This document shows, piece after piece, positions 16,692 to 26,275 of a stretch of DNA of 64,000 nt. The stretch covers positions 310,001 to 374,000 of the forward strand of contig JANFFA010000001.1 in the NCBI GenBank assembly GCA_030848925.1. Reading direction: 5' to 3'. Below the pieces are notes generated by a model. It was not told the DNA's origin and did not search any database. It was given only the letters and a program-made list of their open reading frames with translations. How positions within the stretch are numbered: the first letter of the stretch is position 1; each line of letters begins with the position of its first letter. The stretch is from Rhodalgimonas zhirmunskyi. Its GTDB lineage: Bacteria > Pseudomonadota > Alphaproteobacteria > Rhodobacterales > Rhodobacteraceae. The position numbers and the translations under genes are program-made.

Positions 16692-18046
16692 CCGATATGT
16701 CCCAGCCCGGCACCGCTGCGCCCTCTGGCAAAAACCGCTCATCGCTGCTCGCCGCCGATGCTCGCACGAAACGGCGCAATGCCTCTGAACGGCGGTTTCG
16801 CCTGATGGGCCTGATCGCCGTGTCGATTGGTGTGCTGGCCCTCGTCGGCCTGCTGACCTCGATCCTCGGCAACGGCCTGTCGTCCTTCCGTCAGACCTAT
16901 ATCGCGCTCGACGTCTATCTTGATCCGGCCAAGCTGGACAAATCCGGCACCCGCGACATCGAAAAGATCAAGAAAGTCACCACCTTCGGTTACAAGCCCC
17001 TGATCGAAAAGGCCCTCGTCGCCGCAATCGAAAAAGCCGGCGTCGATGATCAGGGCCTGAGCGGCAAGAAGATCGGCGCGATGATTTCGCCCGAGGCCCC
17101 GGCAACGCTGCGCAACTACGTCATCGCCAACCCCGACAAGATCGGCGAAACCATCCCGTTCGACCTGTTGGCAGGGGGGCGTATCGACGGCTTTTTCAAG
17201 GGCCGCGTGACGATGGAAAGCGCCGCACTTGATCGCAACACCTCGCCCGAACAACTGCGCCTTGCCGAGGCGCTGCGCGACAAGGGCATCGTTGTGACCC
17301 GCTTCAACTGGGCCTTTTTCACGTCCCCCGATGCCTCGGACACCCGCCCCGAAGCGGCCGGTCTCGGCGTGGCGCTGCTCGGCTCGGCCTACATGATGCT
17401 GGTGGTGCTCGTGCTCGCGCTGCCAATCGGCGTCGCCGCCTCGATCTATCTCGAGGAATTCGCGCGCCAGAACTGGCTTACCGACCTGATCGAGGTGAAC
17501 ATCTCGAACCTCGCCGCCGTGCCGTCGATCGTGTTCGGCATCCTTGGCCTTGCCGCTTTCATCAACTTCGCCGGGCTGCCGCAATCCGCGCCTATCGTCG
17601 GCGGGCTGGTGCTGACGCTGATGACCCTGCCGACGATCATCATCGCCACGCGCGCCGCGCTCAAGGCGGTGCCGCCCTCGATCCGCGATGCCGCGCTCGG
17701 GGTAGGGGCCTCGAAGATGCAGACCGTCTTTCACCACGTCCTGCCGCTTGCCATGCCCGGCATCCTGACCGGAACGATCATTGGCCTTGCACAGGCGCTT
17801 GGCGAAAGCGCGCCCTTGCTGCTGATCGGCATGGTCGCCTTTGTGCGCGAATACCCCGGCGCACCGCCCGAAGGGTTCTTCGATCCCGCTTCGGCGCTGC
17901 CGGTTCAGGTTTACAACTGGACAACCCGCGGTGACCCCGCCTTCGTGGAACGTGCCTCCGGTGCCATCATCGTGCTGCTGGCGTTCCTCCTGATGATGAA
18001 TATCATCGCCATCATACTGCGCCGCCGCTTCGAGCGCCGCTGGTAA
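16688..18046 (+). CDS. pstA: Phosphate ABC transporter permease PstA
   Basis: Inner-membrane permease, 452 residues. A polar cytoplasmic N-terminus precedes the first membrane helix at about 38-60. A DUF3333-type domain with a long extracytoplasmic region (about 65-230) follows, as is usual in alphaproteobacterial PstA. The transport domain occupies about 235-445, with the EAA loop around 330-350 ([15 protein letters not shown]). It overlaps pstC by ATGA and is followed 12 bases later by pstB. Confidence 0.93.
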   Translation: MTDMSQPGTAAPSGKNRSSLLAADARTKRRNASERRFRLMGLIAVSIGVLALVGLLTSILGNGLSSFRQTYIALDVYLDPAKLDKSGTRDIEKIKKVTTFGYKPLIEKALVAAIEKAGVDDQGLSGKKIGAMISPEAPATLRNYVIANPDKIGETIPFDLLAGGRIDGFFKGRVTMESAALDRNTSPEQLRLAEALRDKGIVVTRFNWAFFTSPDASDTRPEAAGLGVALLGSAYMMLVVLVLALPIGVAASIYLEEFARQNWLTDLIEVNISNLAAVPSIVFGILGLAAFINFAGLPQSAPIVGGLVLTLMTLPTIIIATRAALKAVPPSIRDAALGVGASKMQTVFHHVLPLAMPGILTGTIIGLAQALGESAPLLLIGMVAFVREYPGAPPEGFFDPASALPVQVYNWTTRGDPAFVERASGAIIVLLAFLLMMNIIAIILRRRFERRW

Positions 18047-18057
18047 GGAAAAGACCG

Positions 18058-18855
18058 ATGTTCGACACGCCCCATAGGGAGACTTCCGTGGACCAGACCG
18101 AAATCAAGATCAGCGCACGCGGCTGTCAGGTATATTATGGCGACACCCACGCCATCAAGGACGTGAGCGTTGAAATCGAAGACAAGACCGTCACCGCCTT
18201 CATCGGCCCGTCGGGCTGTGGCAAGTCCACCTTCCTGCGCTGCCTCAACCGGATGAACGACACGATCGACATCTGCCGCGTGGAGGGCGACATCCTTCTG
18301 GATGGTGAGGATATCTACGATCCCAAGGTCGACCCGGTGCAACTGCGCGCCAAGGTGGGCATGGTGTTCCAGAAGCCCAACCCGTTCCCCAAGTCGATCT
18401 ACGACAACATCGCCTATGGCCCGCGCATCCACGGGCTGGCGCGCAACAAGGCCGAGCTTGACGAAATCGTCGAGAAATCCTTGCGCCGTGGCGCCATCTG
18501 GAACGAGGTCAAAGACCGCCTCGATGCCCCGGGCACCGGCCTTTCGGGCGGACAACAACAGCGTCTGTGCATCGCCCGCGCTATCGCGACCGAACCCGAG
18601 GTGCTATTGATGGACGAACCGTGCAGCGCGCTCGACCCCATCGCCACCGCACAGGTCGAGGAACTGATTGACGAGTTGCGCCAGCAATACTCCGTCGTCA
18701 TCGTCACCCACTCGATGCAACAAGCCGCCCGCGTCAGCCAGAAGACCGCCTTCTTCCACCTCGGCAACCTCGTGGAATACGGCGAAACCGGACATATCTT
18801 CACCAACCCCGAAGATCCCCGCACCGAAAGCTACATCACCGGCCGGATCGGCTGA
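18058..18855 (+). CDS. pstB: Phosphate ABC transporter ATP-binding protein PstB
   Basis: Cytoplasmic ATPase, 265 residues. Walker [10 protein letters not shown] is at 50-58, the signature [14 protein letters not shown] near 162-175 and Walker [14 protein letters not shown] near 182-194. A YYGD motif and the EDIYDP segment are typical of PstB. GGAAAAG lies upstream of the ATG; a later in-frame GTG is possible. It sits between pstA and phoU, and besides transport it takes part in phosphate signalling to PhoR through PhoU. Confidence 0.96.
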   Translation: MFDTPHRETSVDQTEIKISARGCQVYYGDTHAIKDVSVEIEDKTVTAFIGPSGCGKSTFLRCLNRMNDTIDICRVEGDILLDGEDIYDPKVDPVQLRAKVGMVFQKPNPFPKSIYDNIAYGPRIHGLARNKAELDEIVEKSLRRGAIWNEVKDRLDAPGTGLSGGQQQRLCIARAIATEPEVLLMDEPCSALDPIATAQVEELIDELRQQYSVVIVTHSMQQAARVSQKTAFFHLGNLVEYGETGHIFTNPEDPRTESYITGRIG

Positions 18856-18865
18856 GGAGGACACC

Positions 18866-19582
18866 ATGAGCCACGAACACATCGCCTCTGCCTTCGACCG
18901 CGATCTCGAAGCGGTGCAGGCCCAGATCATGAAAATGGGCGGGCTGGTCGAAAAGGCCATTCTCGACGCCGCCGAAAGCCTCGACTCCCGCGACGAGGAG
19001 AAGGCCGAGATCGTCCGCAAGGGCGACCGCGCCATCGACGCGCTGGAAGAGCAGATCAACGAGGAATGCGCTCGCATTATCGCCCTGCGCGCACCCACCG
19101 CGATCGACCTGCGCCTCGTGCTGACCGTGATGAAAATCTCGGGCAACCTCGAACGCATCGGCGACTACGCCAAGAACATGGCCAAGCGCACCTCCGTCCT
19201 TGTCCAGATGCCCCAGATCGAGGGCGCCAGCGTGTCCCTCAAACGCATGGCGCGCGACGTGCAGCTGATGCTCAAGGACGCGCTCGACGCCTATATCCAG
19301 CGCGACGCCGAATTGGCCTCTGACGTGATCCACCGCGATCACGAGGTCGATCAGCTCTACAATGCCGTGTTCCGCGAATTCCTCACCTTCATGATGGAAG
19401 ACCCGCGCAACATCACGCCCTGCATGCACTTCCACTTCATCGCCAAGAACGTCGAGCGGATGGGCGATCACGTCACCTCCATCGCCGAACAGGTGGTCTA
19501 TCTGGTGACCGGCGAAACCCCTGACGAAGATCGCGATAAGCAGGACGTCACCTCGTCCGATGCTTCGGTGAGCGGGGTCTGA
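18866..19582 (+). CDS. phoU: Phosphate signalling complex protein PhoU
   Basis: Cytoplasmic all-helical regulator, 238 residues, made of two homologous three-helix bundles (about 10-115 and 120-220). Each carries the metal-binding E/DxxxD-type motif, visible around NLERIGDYAKN and NVERMGDHVT. It represses PhoR signalling when phosphate is plentiful and tunes PstB. The ATG at 18866 follows GAGGAGG by five bases, which decides the start. It is 10 bases after pstB. Confidence 0.95.
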   Translation: MSHEHIASAFDRDLEAVQAQIMKMGGLVEKAILDAAESLDSRDEEKAEIVRKGDRAIDALEEQINEECARIIALRAPTAIDLRLVLTVMKISGNLERIGDYAKNMAKRTSVLVQMPQIEGASVSLKRMARDVQLMLKDALDAYIQRDAELASDVIHRDHEVDQLYNAVFREFLTFMMEDPRNITPCMHFHFIAKNVERMGDHVTSIAEQVVYLVTGETPDEDRDKQDVTSSDASVSGV

Positions 19583-19585
19583 TCC

Positions 19586-20272
19586 ATGGCCGATCAACCC
19601 ACCGTTCTTCTGGTCGAAGACGAACCGGCACAACGTGAAGTGCTGGCCTACAACCTCGAGGCCGAAGGCTTCGAAGTGATCCGCGCCGAGGATGGCGAAG
19701 AGGCGCTTCTCCTGCTGGGCGAAGCGCCGCCCGATGTCGTCCTGCTCGATTGGATGCTGCCCAATGTGTCCGGAATCGAGGTCTGCCGCCGGCTCAAGAC
19801 CAAGCCTGAAACCCGCTCGATCCCGGTGATCATGATCTCGGCCCGCTCGGAAGAGGTCGATCGCGTGCGTGGGTTGGAAACCGGCGCCGATGACTATGTC
19901 GTCAAACCCTATTCCGTGGTCGAGCTGATGGCCCGCGTGCGCAGCCAGTTGCGCCGCGTTCGACCGGCCACCGTTGGCGAGCGACTCGAATACGAAGACA
20001 TCATCCTCGACGCTGCGACGCATCGTGTCACGCGCGATGAAAAGCCGCTCAAACTTGGCCCGACCGAATTCCGCCTGCTGGCGACGTTCATGGAAAAGCC
20101 GGGGCGCGTGTTTTCGCGCGATCAACTGCTCGACCGGGTCTGGGGGCGCGACATCTATGTCGACACCCGTACCGTCGATGTGCACATCGGTCGGCTGCGC
20201 AAGGCGCTGACGGTGCATGGCGGCGATGACCCGCTGCGCACCGTGCGCGGCGCGGGCTACGCTCTGGGGTAG
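19586..20272 (+). CDS. phoB: Phosphate regulon response regulator PhoB
   Basis: OmpR/PhoB-family regulator, 228 residues. The receiver domain spans 1-120 with phospho-acceptor D55 (VVLLDWMLP), acidic pair E11-D12 and the lysine in VKPYS near 107. The winged-helix DNA-binding domain spans about 128-228, with the recognition region RTVDVHIGRLRKAL. It is the last gene of the pst operon, 3 bases after phoU. Its target in this window should be the three-heptamer Pho box before pstS, giving positive autoregulation. Confidence 0.95.
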   Translation: MADQPTVLLVEDEPAQREVLAYNLEAEGFEVIRAEDGEEALLLLGEAPPDVVLLDWMLPNVSGIEVCRRLKTKPETRSIPVIMISARSEEVDRVRGLETGADDYVVKPYSVVELMARVRSQLRRVRPATVGERLEYEDIILDAATHRVTRDEKPLKLGPTEFRLLATFMEKPGRVFSRDQLLDRVWGRDIYVDTRTVDVHIGRLRKALTVHGGDDPLRTVRGAGYALG

Positions 20273-20299
20273 GGGGCGCGCGCCCAGTTAACCCCTGCG

Positions 20300-20320
20300 G
20301 TCGGGCGGTTCGCGCCCGAC
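20300..20320 (+). terminator. Possible hairpin after phoB
   Basis: GTCGGGCG (20300-20307) pairs with CGCCCGAC (20313-20320) across a five-base loop, 27 bases after the phoB stop. No T-tract follows, so this is a weak terminator candidate. Confidence 0.35.
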
Positions 20321-20408
20321 ACAATGCAGGCGCGGTGCAGACGGATCGCATACACTCGGTTTTGCGTTATGTGAGCGCGTTAACCATTCCGTTTCCGCAT
20401 GGAAGATC

Positions 20409-21329
20409 TTAACGCGGCAGCATGTCCTCGGCTTCGGCGCTCACCTCATCCTCAAGCCACGCGCGAAACCGGCTCAACCCCAGATCGCCCTCGCGCTCTT
20501 GCGGCCAGACCAACCAATAGGCGCCAAGGCTCTCCAGTGGCCCGTCGATCGCCACTTCAAGCCGCCCGTCCGACAATTCCTGCGCCACAAGGTAATCCGG
20601 CACCAGTGCCACGCCAAGCCCATGCAGCGCGGCCTGAATGATCGTCGTGAACTGGTCGTAATAAGTGCCCGACAGGCGCGGCGCGTTGATCCCCTTGGCC
20701 GCGAACCAACGCGCCCAGGCTTGCGGTCGGGTCTGGATCTGCAACAGCGGCAAGCGCAAAAGATCATGACCGCTTGCGACCGTCTGCTGCGCCAGAAGGT
20801 CGGGATGCGCCACTGGTATCACCTGTTCCTTCAATAGTTCGATCCGGTTGCATCCGGGCCAATCGCCATCACCGAAAGTGATTGCTGCATCATAGGGTTG
20901 CGTTGCGAAGTTGAACTGTTCAAGCCGGGTTGTCATATTGATGGTCACGCCCGGATGCGCGGCGGAAAACCGCGGCAGGCGCGGCACCAGCCAGCGCATC
21001 CCGAAACTCGGCAGGATCGCAAGGTTCACCGCGCCGCCCTCGGGATTGGCCGATAGGTTCAACCCGGCTTGCGCCAGCTTTTGCAACGCGCCGCGCACCT
21101 CTGCTGCATAGCGCGCGCCCGCAGGGGTCAGCGCCAGCCGTTTCTTGGCCCGGTTCAGGATCGCGACGCCAAGCTGCTCTTCAAGCCCTTGTAATTGCCG
21201 CGAAACCGCGCTCTGCGTCAGCGAAAGCTCCTCGGCCGCTGCCGTCGCGCTTCCAAGCCGGTCCACGGCTTCTAGCGCTTGCAGGGCAGGGGTCGAGGGT
21301 AAAAATCGCCGGGGCGTGGCCGTTACCAT
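20409..21329 (-). CDS. LysR family transcriptional regulator (GcvA-like)
   Basis: DNA-binding regulator, 306 residues. The winged helix-turn-helix occupies residues 12-72 (GSATAAAEELSLTQSAVSRQL) and the effector-binding domain about 97-300. The layout resembles GcvA/AmpR-type regulators. It is divergent from the glutaryl-CoA dehydrogenase gene with a 101-base gap, the classic arrangement for a LysR protein controlling its neighbour. Control of glutarate or lysine breakdown is therefore a context inference. Confidence 0.9.
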   Translation of the reverse strand: MVTATPRRFLPSTPALQALEAVDRLGSATAAAEELSLTQSAVSRQLQGLEEQLGVAILNRAKKRLALTPAGARYAAEVRGALQKLAQAGLNLSANPEGGAVNLAILPSFGMRWLVPRLPRFSAAHPGVTINMTTRLEQFNFATQPYDAAITFGDGDWPGCNRIELLKEQVIPVAHPDLLAQQTVASGHDLLRLPLLQIQTRPQAWARWFAAKGINAPRLSGTYYDQFTTIIQAALHGLGVALVPDYLVAQELSDGRLEVAIDGPLESLGAYWLVWPQEREGDLGLSRFRAWLEDEVSAEAEDMLPR

Positions 21330-21430
21330 TCCGAATCCTCATGTAACCATGCTGAATTATCGGTTTCTCATGCCGTTTTCTCAAGATAAACTCAGCGCGA
21401 GATTACCACATCGCACGCAGGAGACGCGCC

Positions 21431-22654
<1,224 letters not shown>

Positions 22655-22664
22655 GTAAATTCCC

Positions 22665-22690
22665 AAGGGGGGCGCCACGGCGCCTCCCTT
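22665..22690 (+). terminator. Hairpin after glutaryl-CoA dehydrogenase
   Basis: AAGGGGGGCGC (22665-22675) pairs with GCGCCTCCCTT (22680-22690), with one G-T wobble and the loop CACG. It begins 10 bases after the stop. The T content after it is low, so it may be only a partial terminator. Confidence 0.5.
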
Positions 22691-22694
22691 ACTT

Positions 22695-22761
22695 CGTATA
22701 TACGTAAAGCGCATAATCGGTATTATGTAATATTGCGATGTGGTGGAAACCCGGTGTTTCC
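22695..22761. promoter_or_regulatory. Cluster of three inverted repeats upstream of the LuxR gene
   Basis: Three inverted repeats follow one another: CGTATATACG (22695-22704), CATAAT-CGGT-ATTATG (22712-22727) and GGAAAC-CCGGT-GTTTCC (22745-22761). They lie 170-235 bases before the ATG of the orphan LuxR regulator, in unusually AT-rich DNA for this window. They are candidate operators or promoter elements, but none fits the E. coli sigma-70 or classical lux-box consensus closely. Confidence 0.45.
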
Positions 22762-22929
22762 GCACACTGCGGTCGATCCCCATCCCACCTTTACTGAATG
22801 ATCAAATATCTCGACAGGTCGCGCCTCGCTGCATAATGTGCTGAGACCACTCGCAAGAACGCATCTTAAGCAAAAACAGACCGGGCTTTCCAACCGTTAA
22901 CGCCCGGCCAAACTAGCGGAGCAATTCGC

Positions 22930-23685
22930 ATGGCTCTTGTCGATTATCTGGACGAGATCACAAACGCGCCATCCATCGAAGTCCTCTGGGACCTTCACGC
23001 GCGCAAGATGGCGGACTATGGCTTTACCCGTGTCTTGTATGGCTACACCAGCTATCGGTCTGCGACGTCTCTCGGGGATCCTGACGATTTCATCATTCTG
23101 ACCAACCATGACAAGGAATACACCGATTGGTTTCTTGGTAAGAAGATGTTCTATGAAGCGCCGATGGCGAAATGGGCGCTTCAAAACGAGGGTTGGATGA
23201 GTTGGGGCGTGCTGCGTGACATGCTCGAAACCGGTGCGTTATCCGAGGCCCAGATGAAAATCCTCGAATACAATCGGAAAGTTGGTGTGACCTGCGGCTA
23301 CACGGTTAGCTTCAAATCCGTTTCCCCGCGCAGCAAAGGCGCCATTGCGCTGACCGGCCATCCTGACATGACGCAGGAAGAAGCCGATGCAGTTTGGGCG
23401 GAACACGGCCCCGACATAGTGGTGATGAACAACGTCGCCCATCTCAAGATCCTGTCCCTGCCCTATATCAGCCCCGAGCGCGGCCTGACGAAGCGCCAGT
23501 TAGAGGCGCTCCATTGGGTCGGAGACGGAAAGACCACGGCCGACATCGCTCTTCTGATGGGTCTAACTCCTGCGACGGTCGAGAAGCACCTGCGTCTTGC
23601 GCGCGACGTTCTGAACGTTGAGACGACAGCACAGGCGGTGCTCAAGGCCGCCTTGCACAATCAAATGTTCGTCGTCGCGTACTAA
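22930..23685 (+). CDS. Orphan LuxR family regulator with autoinducer-binding-type domain
   Basis: Regulator of 251 residues. An autoinducer-binding-type domain spans about 15-165 and a LuxR helix-turn-helix about 180-245 (LTKRQLEALHWVGDGKTTADIA, then TPATVEKHLRLAR). No luxI-type synthase is in the window. In TraR/LuxR the acyl-homoserine lactone pocket carries W-x3-Y and then D-P; here the region reads DWFLGKK...YEAPMAKW, three residues shorter, with A before the proline and no matching tyrosine. The ligand may therefore be different or absent. GGAG lies before the ATG. Base composition is less GC-rich than its neighbours. Confidence 0.88.
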   Translation: MALVDYLDEITNAPSIEVLWDLHARKMADYGFTRVLYGYTSYRSATSLGDPDDFIILTNHDKEYTDWFLGKKMFYEAPMAKWALQNEGWMSWGVLRDMLETGALSEAQMKILEYNRKVGVTCGYTVSFKSVSPRSKGAIALTGHPDMTQEEADAVWAEHGPDIVVMNNVAHLKILSLPYISPERGLTKRQLEALHWVGDGKTTADIALLMGLTPATVEKHLRLARDVLNVETTAQAVLKAALHNQMFVVAY

Positions 23686-24031
23686 TAAAGCAGCGGCTGC
23701 AGATGCCTCTCCTGACATGGCGTCTCGTCTGGTATTGCTCGGACTGCTTTTGGCCATTGAAACCGGGGCTTAGCCGTCGAATGTCGGGTTGCTCGTAACC
23801 TTGGGTAAGGTATCCCTTACTTTTCGGTGGCGCGCAAAAATGTCAGTCTACAGATGTTCCGTGAGTGGTGGCTTAAAGCCAGGGAACATACAGAGTGAAC
23901 CCTTGAAATTTCAAGGCTCTTCGTTCTGGCCGGTCTTTCCGGAGCCGGTCTTGGGGTCTATTTTTCGATCTTGAGGCCGGCATCTTGAACCGCCCTATCT
24001 CATCCCCATTTGCCGGGGCGGTATCAAAAAG
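23686..24031. other. Intergenic region rich in palindromes, no gene seen
   Basis: Between the luxR stop and the terminator of tsf no convincing reading frame or tRNA was found. It holds GTAAGG-TATC-CCTTAC (23805-23820), the perfect palindrome CCTTGAAATTTCAAGG (23901-23916) and the paired arms ACCGCCC (23989-23995) and GGGCGGT (24016-24022). A short frame at 23789-23974 lacks a good ribosome site. The stretch could hold the luxR 3' end, a small RNA or operator sites. Confidence 0.4.
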
Positions 24032-24061
24032 AACGGCGTCGGACTTATGTCCGGCGCCGTT
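24032..24061 (-). terminator. Terminator of the rpsB-tsf operon
   Basis: AACGGCGTCGGAC (24032-24044) pairs with 24049-24061, with one G-T wobble and the loop TTAT. Read on the minus strand it is followed by TTCTTTTTG, a usable U-tract; the plus side is also T-rich (TCTATTTCTTTT), so it may work both ways. It lies 58 bases after the tsf stop. Confidence 0.75.
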
Positions 24062-24077
24062 TCTATTTCTTTTCAGG

Positions 24078-24101
24078 CGCTTGAAGCCGTTTCTTCAAGC
24101 G
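24078..24101 (-). terminator. Second 3' stem-loop after tsf
   Basis: CGCTTGAAG (24078-24086) pairs perfectly with CTTCAAGCG (24093-24101) across a six-base loop. It sits between the tsf stop and the main terminator. It is probably a stabilising 3' hairpin rather than an independent terminator. Confidence 0.5.
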
Positions 24102-24118
24102 GAGGATGATCTGTGAGA

Positions 24119-24994
24119 TCAGCCCTGAACGGCTTTTGCCACTTCAGCTGCGAAATCTTCTTCTTTCTTCTCGATCCCCTCGCCCACTTCGAGACGGACG
24201 AAACCGGTGATCGTTGCGCCTGCTTCTTTTGCAGCGGCCTCGACGGTCAGGTCGGGATTGACGACGAACTGCTGGCCCAGAAGCGTGACTTCCGACATGA
24301 ACTTGCGCATGCGGCCTTCGATCATCTTCTCGATCACGTTGTCGGGCTTGCCCGATTCCTTCGCGATGTCGATCTGAACCTGACGTTCTTTTTCGACAAC
24401 GGCGGGGTCGAGATCATCAGAGGACAGCGAGGCCGGGTTCACGGCTGCGATGTGCATTGCGACCTGCTTGCCGAACGCTTCGTCGCCGCCGGTCATGGCG
24501 ACCAGAACGCCGATTTTGCCCATGCCCGCGGTTGCGGCATTGTGGACGTATGAGGCAACAACATCGCCCTCAAGCGTCGCCATCCGGCGCAGGGTCATGT
24601 TCTCGCCGATCTTGGCGATGGCGTCGGTGATCGCGGTTTCAACGGGCTTGCCGTCAAGATCAGCCGCCTTCAGCGCGTCGATGTCGGAAACCTTCAGCGC
24701 AGAGGTTGCGATACCTGCGACAAGCTTCTGAAACTCTTCGTTTTTCGCAACGAAGTCGGTCTCGGAGTTCAGCTCGATCGCCACGCCTTTGCCGCCTTCG
24801 ACAGCCACGCCGACGAGACCTTCTGCCGCGGTGCGGCCCGATTTCTTGGCGGCGGTGGCAAGACCCTTGGTGCGCAGCCAGTCGATTGCTGCGTCCATGT
24901 CGCCATCGGTTTCGGTCAGGGCTTTTTTCGCGTCCATCATGCCTGCGCCGGTAGTTTCGCGCAGTTCTTTGACCATTGCTGCTGTGATCGCCAT
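24119..24994 (-). CDS. tsf: Translation elongation factor Ts
   Basis: Nucleotide exchange factor that regenerates EF-Tu-GTP, 291 residues, the usual length. The N-terminal UBA-like domain has [19 protein letters not shown] at about 9-27, and the core shows [15 protein letters not shown] near 73-87, the TDFV segment that contacts EF-Tu. GAGGAG lies before the ATG. It follows rpsB after 87 bases and ends before two hairpins, forming the standard rpsB-tsf operon. Confidence 0.97.
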   Translation of the reverse strand: MAITAAMVKELRETTGAGMMDAKKALTETDGDMDAAIDWLRTKGLATAAKKSGRTAAEGLVGVAVEGGKGVAIELNSETDFVAKNEEFQKLVAGIATSALKVSDIDALKAADLDGKPVETAITDAIAKIGENMTLRRMATLEGDVVASYVHNAATAGMGKIGVLVAMTGGDEAFGKQVAMHIAAVNPASLSSDDLDPAVVEKERQVQIDIAKESGKPDNVIEKMIEGRMRKFMSEVTLLGQQFVVNPDLTVEAAAKEAGATITGFVRLEVGEGIEKKEEDFAAEVAKAVQG

Positions 24995-25081
24995 ATCAGG
25001 CTCTCCTCACGTTATGGAATTTGAATGACGTATCGTCGGGCGCAGAGCATTCCACGCCCGTACGACAGTTTCTTGAAGCGC

Positions 25082-25876
25082 TCAGGCCCCGGTGGTTTCA
25101 GCTTCGGCAGCAGGTGCCGCAACTTCTTCCACGATGGTTTCTTCAGCCAGCTGCTCAAGCTCGCCAAGATCCACGCCAGCCGCACCCATCTGGGCTTGCA
25201 TGCCGTCGAGTGCCGCACGCGAAGCGAGATCGCAGTAAAGCGCGATGGCGCGGGCCGCGTCGTCGTTGCCCGGAATGATGAAATCGATGCCATCGGGCGA
25301 GCAGTTGGTGTCGACCACGGCCACAACCGGGATGCCCAGCTTGTTGGCTTCGGCGATGGCAAGCGCTTCTTTCTTGACGTCAATGACGAAAAGCAGATCG
25401 GGCACGCCGCCCATTTCAACGATCCCGCCGAGCGACGCTTGCAGTTTGGTCTGCTCACGCTCCATGCCGAGGCGCTCTTTCTTGGTCAGACCTTCTGCGC
25501 CCGAAGCCATTTTCTCATCGATTTCTTTAAGGCGCTTGATCGACTGCGAAACGGTTTGCCAGTTGGTCAGCGTGCCGCCGAGCCAACGGTGGTTCATGTA
25601 GTACTGGGCGCATTTTTCTGCAGCTTCAGCAATGGGTTGCGCGGCCTGTCGCTTGGTGCCGACAAACAGGACGCGGCCGTTCTTGGCGACGGTCTCGCGG
25701 ATCGCGTTGAGCGCGGCGTCGAGCATCGGAACGGTTTGCGTCAGGTCGAGAATATGGATGCCGTTGCGCGCGCCATAGATGAACTCGCCCATACGGGGGT
25801 TCCAACGCTGCGTCTGGTGGCCGAAGTGAACGCCTGCTTCAAGCAACTGGCGCATGGTGAACTCAGGAAGAGCCAT
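25082..25876 (-). CDS. rpsB: Small ribosomal subunit protein uS2
   Basis: Component of the 30S subunit, 264 residues. The N-terminus [25 protein letters not shown] and the segment [10 protein letters not shown] are S2 signatures. The last 20 residues are rich in Ala and Glu, an extension beyond the E. coli protein that is frequent in alphaproteobacteria. GGAAAGGAAAC lies before the ATG. It has a strong sigma-70 promoter about 125 bases upstream and a folded leader, which suggests growth-rate or feedback control. Confidence 0.97.
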   Translation of the reverse strand: MALPEFTMRQLLEAGVHFGHQTQRWNPRMGEFIYGARNGIHILDLTQTVPMLDAALNAIRETVAKNGRVLFVGTKRQAAQPIAEAAEKCAQYYMNHRWLGGTLTNWQTVSQSIKRLKEIDEKMASGAEGLTKKERLGMEREQTKLQASLGGIVEMGGVPDLLFVIDVKKEALAIAEANKLGIPVVAVVDTNCSPDGIDFIIPGNDDAARAIALYCDLASRAALDGMQAQMGAAGVDLGELEQLAEETIVEEVAAPAAEAETTGA

Positions 25877-25905
25877 GTCTTTGTTTCCTTTCCGGTTTTC
25901 GCCTC

Positions 25906-25979
25906 GGTAAGGGGTGCAAAGCGGGATGCTTCAACCGGTGGACTCATGGGGATGTCTCCCCCATGAACCCGCCCTTACC
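25906..25979 (-). promoter_or_regulatory. Structured 5' leader of rpsB
   Basis: The leader RNA can fold into a closed element. The outer stem joins GGTAAGGG (25906-25913) with CCCTTACC (25972-25979). An inner stem joins CGGG (25922-25925) with CCCG (25968-25971). A terminal hairpin joins TCATGGGG (25944-25951) with CCCCATGA (25959-25966) around a seven-base loop. An eight-base bulge lies on one side. It starts 12 bases after the predicted transcription start and ends 29 bases before the rpsB ATG. S2 represses its own mRNA in gammaproteobacteria; a like role here is inference. Confidence 0.6.
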
Positions 25980-25997
25980 TGCGGATTGAGTGGCGCG

Positions 25998-26026
25998 CGT
26001 ATAGACGGGAACCGGGGCAGGTGCAA
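25998..26026 (-). promoter_or_regulatory. Sigma-70 promoter of rpsB-tsf
   Basis: On the minus strand, TTGCAC (26026-26021) and TATACG (26003-25998) are separated by exactly 17 bases and followed by a GC-rich discriminator (CGCGCCACT). This fits a strong housekeeping promoter for ribosomal genes. The predicted start is near 25991. Confidence 0.7.
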
Positions 26027-26209
26027 CCCCCCTGCCCCAACAAAGGCTTAAGCGTGCGTTCCGGAAGGTTAAACGCGCGACAGCATAAATTCGGGCGTCT
26101 GCGATCCGTCTGCATCCTGTCTGCGCGCCGCCTGCGATGCGTCGGGCGCGGGGAAAACCTCAGGCTGTGACCGAACCTGTTAACCAGGCGCGCGCGCTGA
26201 GCGGGGCCC

Positions 26210-26253
26210 GAATTCTTTGAAAGAATTCGTCCAAAAATCTTGGCAAGATTTTT
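26210..26253. repeat. Double-hairpin repeat, copy 1 (3' end of the HupE-like gene)
   Basis: A 19-base palindromic hairpin GAATTCTTTGAAAGAATTC (26210-26228), a four-base spacer, then a 21-base hairpin with arms AAAAATCTT and AAGATTTTT (26233-26253). Two more copies with the same 19-4-21 plan are at 31111-31154 and 31209-31252. It lies 22 bases after the stop of the minus-strand HupE-like gene and ends in T-runs on both strands, so it can serve as a bidirectional terminator. Confidence 0.8.
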
Positions 26254-26275
26254 GCCCCCGTCCCAACTGTTGCGC

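Noticed and set aside
15015-16742. 575-codon open frame opposite pstS and pstC
   Set aside because: Composition is Gly/Arg/His/Asp-rich with no domain, and the plus-strand frames encode complete PstS and PstC.
23789-23974. Possible 61-residue protein between luxR and tsf
   Set aside because: No ribosome site, no recognisable motif and no support from context.
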